Shown here piece by piece: positions 47,182 to 57,161 of a DNA stretch of 64,000 nucleotides. Position 1 is the first letter of the stretch. Each line of letters starts with the position of its first letter. The translations under genes and the position numbers were made by a program. The DNA lies in assembly GCA_034770075.1 (NCBI GenBank), contig CM068383.1, forward strand, positions 38,521,222-38,585,221, given 5' to 3'. This stretch comes from Aralia elata (Eukaryota > Streptophyta > Magnoliopsida > Apiales > Araliaceae). The notes beneath the pieces were generated by a model. The model searched no databases. It had not been told where the DNA came from and saw nothing but the letters and a program-made list of their open reading frames with translations.

Positions 47182-50100
47182 ATGGATGACTTTGTTGATC
47201 AATGGCCGTATATGAGTATGACTCAACCAATGGAAACTGGGATTGATGGACTCAATGCACTCTCTGAATTGTCATCACAATTTGAAACACTATCGAGGAA
47301 GTTGGATGCTTTAGTAGTAGAGAGCACTCAAGGTATAACAGTTACTTGTGATTATTGTGCTGACAATCATCCGAGTCATCAATCCACCGTCAGTTTTGGA
47401 CCGGTACAATACGGTGGTGATTACTGTAGACACCCGATTTTTGCATTTCCTATATTAACCCTGACAGGAGGGCAAAATCGTCAATTGACCCGACACACGA
47501 GAATAAAGGGTGGACATAAAGACGAACCCTCAAAACCACCACGACGGTATGATATTGAAGCCGACACGACAACAAGCGAATGTCGAGAGTCAGTTACTGA
47601 TCACTGTGCTTGCCCGGATGACGTGGCACGTTTCCCGCCGGGTTCCGGACTGCCAAACGCAAACCCGTCAGCGGAAACCAACGGTACGACACGAAAATCG
47701 AGACGAGGCACGAAAAACGAGAAAATCAGCACAGTTAGTCGCAGATTAATTCGCGGCCAAAGACGGAACTCGAGGCAGCACGGGACTCGAAGCGCACGGG
47801 ACTCGAGCGCGGCTGGGGGGAGAACCAAGGGCCAGCCGCAGATATATCTGCGGCCAGCCGCAGATAGATCTGCGGCTGCCCTTGGCAGTGCTTTATTAGG
47901 CCAGTTCGCATACAGGAAAAAAAAAGAAGAGGGGGAGAAGCATTCAGCAGCAGCTCGGTAGGAACAAAAAAACAGCAGCAAAACAAGAGCAATTAGGAGA
48001 GAAAAAGAGTGAAAAAGAGTGAGGAATTGTACCAAATTTGTGAGATTATATTCCATATTCTCTACTCTACTCAATACACGAATTCATACATATTGTGGGG
48101 ATTAATTGCAAGGCGAAAAACCCTTTGTTCTTAGCATTTTGTTATACCATTTTGTTAATCTTTTGGTCATCCGAATTAATTTAAATGTAGTTTTTTTATA
48201 TGTTATTGTGAAGCCATGGGTTAGGGATTATTAGTGAGGGTCTCATCGGAATGAAATTCCCCCTAATAGCCCGATGATATCCGTTTGGTGCAAATCTTAG
48301 CTATTATGGTATGGTATCATTCATAGTGTATTTCGATCGTCATTATAAGACATCCTAGAGTGTTAGGCATCCCGTTATTGTTTATTTTTCGTTATATCCA
48401 TTTGGTTGTTTGTGCAATAAGTTCGGATGTGAGCCTAGGAACGCGACCCCGTGGTCCAAATCCCGATGATGGACATTTTTGAATGTATGTAATCGGGTGG
48501 ATGTATCCGTCATTGTAAATATGTAATCGTCGGGCCTTAAAACGACGCCAAGGCGAGAATCGGGTTTAAGGCCCCGTAATATTGAAGTATGTGATTGTGG
48601 GCGTTGGGGTTATTTGGATGGCTTACATGCCCATGAATTAGCCCCGACGCGTGTGTTTATGCTTGATTGAATTTCGGAACACGAAAAAATGGATTTCAAA
48701 GATTAAACGAGGAAGGTTTTTCCTTAAAATCAAGCAAACTAGGAGGTTAGCATCAACGTAGCTAAAAAATTGGAGGTGTTAATGAATGTCGGTTTCTATT
48801 AAACGAGAAGGCTAAAAGAAAGTCGTTTTCAAACGTCACAAAAATGGTTTTATAAAAATAAAACAACGTTTTATTAAATCTTGGTGCGTAGGGTGAAAGA
48901 TATCCTAGAAGTTGCCCATCATTTTATGAAAGCAACGTATAGATTTCGATTCCTATTTTTACGAAGGTTTAAAAACTCTTGTTTTGCCAAAACGACACCT
49001 AAGGAAAATCTCATAGTTTTTGCCAAATAAAATCAATCCTTTTTCATAAAGCTTTCTCGTTTTAAGCCGATGGACCATTCTAAGGCATTCTCAAAAGAAA
49101 AACACAATTTTCCCTAAAAAATCCAAATGATTCTTTTATGCAAACTCACCATAACATTTACATAGGCACACACACACACACGCGCACACACACATTTCAT
49201 GAATTAAAGGATAGGAAAGCATCAAGATTGCGGCAAACCCTGCTTCACGGAAGTCGAGGGGTGCCTAACACCTTCCCCTCACTTAAGCAAGCCCCCGAAC
49301 TCTATGAATCTCGATTCGCAGACCAATTAATTCGGAGTCACATATGAGCCAGCGATTTATAAAAATGAAAACTCGGATGAGTTGGTACATCCATTTCAAA
49401 TATACCAACTGGCGACTCTGGTTAAATTGGCTCATCATAAAAAAACAATCTTTAAAAAACCCCGTCGACATTAATGCCGACCTTTTCCAAAAAAATCATC
49501 TAATGAAAAGGCTAAAATTGGAAAGGGTTACAACCCCCGCGTAAGCGATTCCTCCCGGCGTCGACAATTACCTCAACAACTATGCTTATCCCGATTACCA
49601 CCAAGATTTGGGGTATCACCCAGATTCTACATGGAGCTACAATTATGAAGATCAATATTATGCTCCAAATCTAACATATACACCAGAATTCTCATGTCCA
49701 CCTCCTATTCAAGAAGATAAGATGTCAAACTTTGAGGAACTTGTGACCAAGATCATGGCTTCGAAGGAGGAGATGTTGAAAAGTCAGGAAATATCAATTC
49801 AAAATCTTCAGAATCAGATTGATCAAATGTTCAAAACTTTGAACAACTGTCCTCAAAATAGTTGGTGTTATGACATGGATTCCGAGACTTATGGTGAGCC
49901 CGAGTCAAATCTGCAACTGGATGAGCCACGAGAGATAGAAATAGAGGAGACAATTGGGGATAAGGTTAACACAATCGACGAAGAGATTTATATGAGTTCA
50001 AACGAAGATGAGTCAATTGTGTTAGTGCCCCAAGTGCCTTCTCCACCAAAGCTCAAGGATTCGGGCAGTTTTGCAATACCGTGTCCACTTGGTAGTCATT

Positions 50101-50405
50101 TCTTAGGCAAGGCTCTATGTGACGATAGAGCTAGTATGAATGTGGAACCATGGTGTGAGGACATAGAGGTCCATGAGGAGAAAACCGATGGTTCTATTGT
50201 GTTTGTAGAGCTTCAATTCAACATTCCATCCATAGACACAATGGAACAATCACCTAGCATTGTGCAGTGCATAAATGAGAATGTATCGAACAAAAACAAG
50301 CTCGGTGAACTTGAAACAATGACCCTTACTGAGGAGAAGCCCTCAAATATTACATGGTTATCAATGGATGGTGGGTTCCTCAATTATCGAAGGGGAATTG
50401 GATAA
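47182..50405 (+). pseudogene. Athila-B gag-like ORF with protease remnant, split by a solo LTR
   Basis: ATG at 47182 (MDDFVDQWPYMSM) opens a frame that reaches the solo LTR at 47425. After the LTR and TSD copy the same frame resumes at 49572 and stays open to a TAA-type stop at 50405, giving about 358 codons of element sequence. Visible parts: a short helical segment (LNALSELSSQFETLSRKLDAL), a C-rich piece CDYCADNH, a Tyr/Pro-rich stretch, and a coiled-coil-like segment (KEEMLKSQEISIQNLQNQI). Then comes PPKLKDSGSFAIPC, which aligns with PPKLKDPSSFTIPC just before the protease of Athila-A. The protease site, CDLGASIN in Athila-A, reads CDDRASMN here. So it is a gag-like protein fused to a dead protease stub. 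The frame was intact until the solo LTR inserted. Function unknown. Confidence 0.75.
47425..49566 (+). mobile_element. Solo LTR of the 'TGTAGACACCC' family, copy 3
   Basis: 2142 bp, TGTAGACACCCG...CCGGCGTCGACA, with perfect TSD ATTAC (47420-47424 and 49567-49571). It interrupts the Athila-B ORF. It contains a perfect 20-bp palindrome GCCGCAGATATATCTGCGGC (47835-47854), a close relative at 47857-47876 and a weaker one at 47738-47757. (CA)n run at about 49168-49194. Open frames overlapping it (47510-47749, 47601-48074) are LTR sequence. Confidence 0.95.
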
Positions 50406-51719
50406 AAGCAGGGAGTTAGTCAGGCCGAAGACTTTAAAACAAGCGCTTCTTGGGAGGCAACCCAATTTTATTGTTTTGATTTTGATTTTTTTTCAATTTC
50501 TTTTTAGTTTGTTTAATTGCATTTTAATTTCTTTAGTCAATTGCTTTCAGGTACCGAATACTAAGCAAATTGGTGTGCGCTCCCAACTTAGGGGACTTGA
50601 AAGATGATATTAATAGCGCTTGACACGTTCTCAGGGAAGTCTTCTATTTTATTTTTTTCCCTATTTCAGACATTGAGGACAATGTCAAGTTTAAGTTTGG
50701 GGGTATAGGCTTTAGTATTTAGTATTTGTGTTTTTAATTTAGTATTTGTGTGTTGTTAGTGTTTTTTTTTAAAACAAAAAAAAATTTCATTTATTTTTAG
50801 GATATGTCCCTTGAGCATTGTTTTAATTTGATTTGAACCATAATCCATGGTCTATGATAATGGCTTGTTTGAATTGATTCTAACTCATGGAAAATGGATA
50901 ATTGTTGCTTAGTTGTTGTGCTTATCGTTATTGTTAGTTATTGTTTTGCTTATGCGTCCTTTCACTTTTATGCACTCACCCATGAGTATTGAGCTAGTCG
51001 TATGCTTAGAGAAGGCTTTTATAACCGAATGCTTATGGGAAATATCTATAAACTCTTTAACTCGTTTAAACATCACTCGAAGGAAGGTGTCCAAATTTGT
51101 TGTGTTTGAATTGATGGTCATGTGGTGAGCTGAGATGGAGCGTAAAACGCACTCACTCATGGACACATGCTTAGGGGAGATAGAGCGTAAGACGCACTCT
51201 CCTATAATTTGATGAGAAAAGAAAGAAAGTTTTTTATATCAAACCTTGTGTTGAGTTGAGATGGAGCGTAAAACGCACTCACCCACAAGAGTAGACTTAG
51301 GATAAGATAGAGCATAAAATGCACTTACCTAAAGTCCTTTGATTTCATATTTTTGGAAATTGTGATTTGTATACCTTTGTATTGAGTGGTGTGTTAAGCA
51401 TGTAGTTTTTGTGGTTTATTTTGATTATTTCATAAGGTAATGTGGTTGCATAGCTTCATCCGAGCTTGATTGGTTTAGTGACATTGGGTATACTCACACA
51501 CACACGGAAGGGACCTAAAGCAAGCTATGACTAACTAATTGTAATTCTAGACTTGCAACGTTTTGAGAGTTTCCTTGAATTTTATTGTGTTTATGCTTTG
51601 AGACCATTGGTTAGCTTATTAACTCATTGCTCAAGATAGTTTTTATTTAGAAATGTTTAATTTTTTTTAGTTTGTGTGTTTTGCTTGAGGACAAGCAAAG
51701 GTTTAAGTTTGGGGGTATT
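50406..51719 (+). other. Athila-B 3' untranslated region and polypurine tracts
   Basis: Non-coding. AAGCGCTTCTTGGGAGGCAA near 50440 parallels AAGCGCTTCTCGGGAGGTAA in Athila-A after pol. Purine tract TTTAAGTTTGGGGG occurs twice, at about 50691-50704 and again at about 51702-51715 immediately before the 3' LTR. Four copies of GAGCGTAAAACGCACTC-type inverted repeat start at 51138, 51183, 51264 and 51310. Confidence 0.75.
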
Positions 51720-53508
51720 TGATGAATGTGTTTTATATACACAAATTGGGTACTTTTAGCCTTAATAATTTGTAAGTCTTTAGCTATTTCGTTTGGTTTT
51801 ATATGTTTTCATCTTATTGTGTGTAATGTAGTTTTGTATTACTTTTATATGTATTTATGTGCTTTTATGTGTTTTTACGTTGTTTTGTAGGTATTGAAAT
51901 AAAGGCCCTTTGGATCGATGCGTTTTTGGCTTGAATCTAGCATTCCCGCTGCTTGTTTCTCCATTTGACCCATGATGCAATCTGAATCTCTCAAAACTCA
52001 AAGAACGAAAGTTGTAGATTTTGATCTTAGCTTTCCATAACATCCGTAATCATCCAATTTGAAGTTAGTATGAGAGAGTTATGGTCATTTTACCATCGGA
52101 TTTTGCATTACTTTTACACAGCAGTTGCTTCGGGATCAATTTCAACCTTTCTCCGGCCATTATCTCGATGGGCTCCGGTTATGAAAGTTGTAGAGCTACT
52201 TCTTAGCTTTCCATAGCCTACTTAATCGCCTTAATCCGAGTTCGGACGAAGAAGTTATGGTCGTTTTTCCAGAGCTCGCCGGGGCGGGAATTTCCTACAC
52301 AAATTCCTCGCTGCGGCGAGAGCTCGCCGGGGCGAGAATTCTTAGGCCAAAAAGCTCGCCGGGGCGAGCTCGTCGCGGACAACAGCAGAGTTTTTGGGTT
52401 TTTTGGTCATTTTGGAGGTGCTAAGCTAGGTTAGGGCATCCAGGGACTTATAGCAGCTGTTGAAGGCACGAAATAGGCATCATAGGAGGTAGAAATCAGC
52501 AAATCTAGAGAGAGGAAGCTAACAAATACATCCAATTAGAGGGCCAAAGTGCTAAAATCAAGCTACATCAAGCAAGGCCAAAGAGCAAAAACATCAAGGA
52601 TTGCAAAATCAAGGAGGAGAAGCTAGTGTTCATCTTCAACCCATCAAACATCATATGAAAATCTACAAAAGTGGTTTTATCCCTAGTTTCCTTTCTATTT
52701 TTGTATCCAACATGATGTATAAATTGAATATGATGTTATTTGTAGTTACCATGAACTAAACTCTATTTTGGGATTATAATGGATCTTGTTGTGTAGTTTA
52801 CTTTGCTATGCTTCCTTGTTAGTCTTATTAGCTATTCATGGATTGTCTATTATGATTTGTGTTCAATTGCTTAATTGCCTAGCTAGCAATTACCATGATA
52901 ATCCATATGAAATTGAGAAACGGATTATGGGTTTAGATCTAATTATAATAGCATGTGTTTGTATGTTCTACATGGCATTGGAATGTATGATTTGTGCTTA
53001 GGATAGACATATACCGAAGCACCGCTTGTAGTCATTTGAGAGCTTGAGCTTAAACCCTATTTATTTGTAAATCACATAGACATATAGTGGTTTAGGTAAT
53101 GTGGGTGTTCGTGTTTATTCTATCATTTGTGGATTATATATGATATGGACTTGGTACATCGAAAGATGGCCTTGTCTCACTTTCGTGTTCTCGACTAACA
53201 ATCTGTGATAATTAATTTGGTTTAACAGGAATTGTGTTGAGGTAGATGAATCAATAGGAGAAATTATAATCTCATATCTTCATTATCTTTAAAGCTTTCT
53301 ATTGTTCTTTTATTAATGTTATCTTTATTAATCCAAACCACCAAAAAGACAGAAAATCATTAGTTTAGATAAGATTGAGATGATAAAAGGTTAATACTTG
53401 GAAAACACTAGTAATAATTCCTCGTGGGATCGATACTTTACTTACTCTTTATTACTTGTTGACCGCGTATACTTGCGCGTAAATTGTTCATATACAAATC
53501 GGACAACA
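51720..53508 (+). repeat. Athila-B 3' LTR
   Basis: 1789 bp, same length as the 5' LTR (constant offset 6486) with about ten substitutions, for example near 51976, 52036 and 52516. Palindromes at 52275, 52307, 52323 and 52355. Confidence 0.95.
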
Positions 53509-53513
53509 ATTAT

Positions 53514-53728
53514 CCAAGTTGCATAAAGATGGGCTTTTGGAGCTATCTGATTACGAATCATATCCAACTTGTGAATCTTGTCTCATGGGTAAGATGACTA
53601 AATCTCCTTTTAGTGGAAAAGGAGAAAGAGTTATAGAGTTGTTAGCGTTGGTACACACAGACGTATGTGGACCTATGACAACGAATGCACGAGGAGGGTA
53701 TTCTTATTTTATTACTTTCACTGATGAT
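53514..53728 (+). pseudogene. Copia-2 integrase fragment
   Basis: Continues the Copia-2 frame after Athila-B. LHKDGLLELSDYESYPTCESC followed by MTKSPFSGKGER is the HHCC zinc-binding/linker region (split as LHKDGLLELSDY and CESCLMGKMTKSPF), then HTDVCGPMTTNARGG with the first catalytic Asp of the DDE core. The gene is cut at 53728 by Athila-A. Confidence 0.85.
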
Positions 53729-55351
53729 TGATAAGTAGGTTTCATACCTACTTATTGGATACTATTTGGTTTCAATTGTTGCTTATCTAATAGCTACTTA
53801 GTACGTTTTCATGCATTTTTTCCCTCTCTTTCGGTTTTGATTTACTATTCTCATTATATGGCTTTTGCACGGTTTTTGGTAAATTTGACATGGGTTTTAT
53901 TGCATTTGTTGTTTGGGAGCTATTTGATTATTTGTTGCTTGTAAAGGACACGAGAATCGAGAAATCAAGCTACAGCAGTACAGCAGCAAGACTGGCAGCC
54001 GGCGCAGCTGCGCCCAGCTTGGCCTTGTGGCCGGCGCAGCTGCGCCCCTCCTGTTCCTTCCCTGCCTCCCGGCGCAGCTGCGCCCCTTTTGCAAAGGGCG
54101 CCGGCGCAGCTGCGCCTGTCGCCAGCCAGCCAGCCATGCAGACACGTTCCAGCCAGCGAAGCAGCACTTCCATAAAATCAGGCAATGCCAGATTTTGAGG
54201 TTCTAGTGGAGCAAAACTTTATTAGTGGGAATCAGAATAAGTCAAATGAAGATAAATTATGCATGTAATATATTCAATTGAGAATTCAATTTTGGAGAGT
54301 TCCTCCTCCACGAAAATTAGTTAGTTTACTGCTTTATTAGATAGAAAATAAAAACACTCCAGTTGAGCTTCGAAATTCACTTGGTAACTGAAGAATGGAG
54401 CTATATGGATGCTGAATTGAAGCTTAGGAGCAAGAAATCAACAATCTACACAACTTTGGAATTCATCAGAAGTTGCAAAACGGAACAGGGAGCTTTACTA
54501 TTTCATGTTTTTGATTAATTTTTCTTATTCTGTAACAATGATGATGAACCAATTGTGTATGATAAATTTTATTATTGTTATCATGAACTAAGTTTAATTC
54601 TTGGGATTATAATGGATCTTTTGCTTAACTGAAAATTGATATGCTTCCTTATTATTGTTAGTTGGTTATGAAATAAATGTCTAGCATAATCTATACTTAA
54701 TGTTTAATTGCTTGATCACCAATTACTGTGATAATTTATATGGAATTGAGAAAGGAAGTATAAATTAAGATCTAATTATGCTAGCATATGTTCATAATAT
54801 TTATACTCCTCGTGAAGTTATGATTCGTGCTTAGGATAGGGATATACCTAAGTACCATATGTGGCCAATTGAGAACTTGTACTTAAACCCTCTTGATTGT
54901 AACTCACATAGAAATATAGTGCGTTAGTCATCTAGGGTGTTCACATTCATTCTATCAATTGTGGATTTAGTGTGATATGAATATGGTGCATCGAGAGGTG
55001 GTCATATTTTACATTCGTGTTCTTGACCAACATTCTATTATAATCAAGTAGCAACAATAGGAAGCATGGAAATCTAAGTCCGCCTTAAGTGAAATTATAA
55101 TCCCAAGCCCATAAAATCTGTATTTGTACAACCATAATTTTTTCTATTTGTTTAATTAGTAATCGTTAGATAATCTCATCACTAAAATCGATTGTTTAAA
55201 GAGACCGAAATAATTATAAAATCGGTGTTTGTAGTCATAAATGCAATTCAATTATTCGTAGGATCGATACTTTACTTACTTTATATTACTTGTGGATCAC
55301 GTGCACTTGCGTGTATGAGTCGTGTTTGTTATACATACAAATATGCCAACA
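53729..55351 (+). repeat. Athila-A 5' LTR
   Basis: 1623 bp, TGATAAGTAGG...ATGCCAACA. Immediately inside the terminal TG is a perfect inverted repeat ATAAGTAGGT/ACCTACTTAT with a 5-nt loop (53731-53755). Four GGCGCAGCTGCGCC palindromes start at 54001, 54033, 54071 and 54103. The 102-codon open stretch at 53890-54198 and its antisense partners are produced by these GC-rich repeats and are not genes. Confidence 0.92.
54001..54116. repeat. Athila-A LTR palindrome module
   Basis: Four perfect GGCGCAGCTGCGCC copies at 54001, 54033, 54071 and 54103 (32, 38, 32). Confidence 0.95.
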
Positions 55352-55357
55352 AGTTTT

Positions 55358-55374
55358 TGGCGCCGTTGCCGGGG
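55358..55374 (+). promoter_or_regulatory. Athila-A primer-binding site
   Basis: TGGCGCCGTTGCCGGGG, six bases after the LTR end, identical to Athila-B. Confidence 0.85.
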
Positions 55375-55501
55375 ACTTGTAATTGCGTTTATAACTTTCA
55401 TCATCAATTTAAATTAGATTGGTTTTAGTTAAACAAATTTGTTCTTATCTTAATTCTATTTTATTTTCTTCTACATTGTGATAGGTACTCTTGAGTAGTG
55501 T

Positions 55502-57161
55502 ATGCATACTCGATCGAAGAATCCTAACCTATTGCCTTTCGTGGATAACATTGAGAAAAGGGTTCAACATTCAAGAAAGTGTGCTAAAAATACTCTGGAG
55601 GATCTAGACCAACCATAAGCAATGGCGGGAGAAGCACAAAAAGCATTAAGAGATTATGCTACGCCAAGAATCAATGATTTGCAATCAAGTATCTCAAGGC
55701 CAGCCATAACGGCCAATTCCTTTGAAATCAAACCGGGGACAATCCATATGATCCAAAATTCTATCCAATTCGGAGGAATGGTGGTTGATGACCCAAATGA
55801 GCACTTGATAAATTTTTTGGAGATCTGTCATACATTCAAATTCAGCGGGATCTCGGAAGATGCGGTTAGATTGCGGTTATTCCCATTCATATTGAGGGAT
55901 AAAGTAAAGAGTTAGCTACACTCACTACCACTGGGATCTATTACTACTTGGCAAGATTTGGCGCAGAAATTCTTAGCAAAATTCTTCCCACCAGCCAAAA
56001 CTGCTAAGTTGAGAAATGACATCTCTTCATATGAATAACATCATGGAGAATCCTTGTATGAGACATGTGAGTGGTACAAGAAACTATTGAGAAAGTGTCC
56101 ACATCACGGTTTACCACAATGGATGCAGCTTAACACATTTTACAATGGGTTGAATATTCAAACACGGGCAGGCATTGATGCAGCTGCGGGTGGAGCTTTT
56201 ATGGGTAAAAACTATGACGAAGCTTATGAACTTTTGGAGACCATGGCTGCAAATAACTATCAATGGCCATCTTCTAGATCCAACCAACCAAAAGTAGCAG
56301 GGATATTAGAGGTTGACACGGCCACTTCACTTCAAGCCTAGATATCTGCTATAGTCAAAAAGATTGACAACCTATATGAAGGAAAGGGGCAGCAAGTTTC
56401 CATGATTTGTGAGCTTTGTGCAGGTTCACACTCTTCTGATCAGTGTGCCATCAATGCTGAGTCTGTGCAATTTGTGAGCAACTACCAGCGACCAGCAAAT
56501 CAATATCAGAACAACTACAATCCGGGGAATAGGAATCACCCGAACTTCTTATGGAGCAACCGTCAAGATCATCAACAAGCTCCAAAACCTCTCAATCCTC
56601 TGGGGGTTCCACAATCAGCAACAAGTCACAGCTGCTGACAAGAAGGTTGCTGAAATGAGTGAAAATTTGGAGAGATACATGGCCAAAACCGATAAGTTGG
56701 AACAAGGCCAAACATTAGGTTTCAAGAATTTGGAGAATCAAATGAGTCAATTGTTCAGCTTGTTATCTAGTAGACCTCAGGGAGCTCTTCCTAGCGACAC
56801 CGAAATCAATCCAAGGAGAAATGGAAAGGAGCAATGCCAAGCTGTCACCACCAGAAGTGGGAAGCAGACTCTGCCAACCAGCGCAGCTGCGCCCCTGCCA
56901 CACGAGAAGACAGCGCAGCTGCGCCCCTCTCCAGCGCCGGATTCAGCCGGCGCAGCTGCGCCTAATTTGCAAAGGGAGACGGCGCAGCTGCGCCCTTCCC
57001 TAGAAAATGACTCTGCTGAATTTTTTGAAGAGGAGGATAGCAGGGAGAAATCTGAGCCCATACCTACAAAAAGCACAGAAAAGACTCAACCCCCTCCCAC
57101 CAGATATTATCCACCAGTTCCGTACCCTCAGAGGCAGCAAAAGCAGAAAATGGACAAATAA
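55502..57161 (+). pseudogene. Athila-A gag
   Basis: The frame starts at ATG 55502 (MHTRSKNPNLLPFVD). The core gag domain spans about 55700-56270 (FGGMVVDDPNEHLINFLEIC; WQDLAQKFLAKFFPP; GESLYETCEWYKKLL). A Cys/His segment CELCAGSHSSDQC lies near 56411-56449, then an Asn/Gln-rich linker. In-frame stops are at 55616, 55913, 56036 and 56339, and a frameshift near 56600-56655 passes into the frame of pol. The C-terminal part (56655-57161) carries four GCGCAGCTGCGC palindromes (56881-56993) that encode AAAP and AQLRP peptides. A TAA at 57159-57161 separates it from pol, which is in the same frame. Confidence 0.85.
56881..56993. repeat. Athila-A gag palindrome module
   Basis: Four GCGCAGCTGCGC copies at 56881, 56913, 56950 and 56982 (32, 37, 32) inside the gag frame. 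Confidence 0.95.

Larger units (their letters stand above)
45234..53508 (+). mobile_element. Athila-B: young non-autonomous Athila-like gypsy
   Basis: An 8275-bp element with TSD ATTAT (45229-45233 and 53509-53513) and TG...CA ends. The LTRs are 1789 bp each and nearly identical (about ten differences by eye). The PBS TGGCGCCGTTGCCGGGG and the PPT AAGTTTGGGGGTATT are Athila-type and match Athila-A. The internal region has no RT, RNase H or integrase, only one gag-like reading frame, which was itself split by a solo LTR (47425-49566). Transposition must therefore have used proteins from an autonomous Athila. Copia-2 continues on both sides. Confidence 0.9.

Noticed and set aside
47601..48074. 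Antisense frame of 157 codons
   Set aside because: It lies in the solo LTR shared with two other copies, has no recognisable domain, and is explained by GC-rich LTR sequence.
54001..54116. CRISPR-like repeat array
   Set aside because: Repeats are only 12-14 bp, perfectly palindromic, with irregular spacing (32, 38, 32), within a plant LTR; no cas genes and not a prokaryotic context.
53890..54198. 102-codon Ala/Pro-rich protein in the Athila-A LTR
   Set aside because: Arises from the GGCGCAGCTGCGCC repeats; long open frames occur on both strands there, as expected for GC-rich palindromes.
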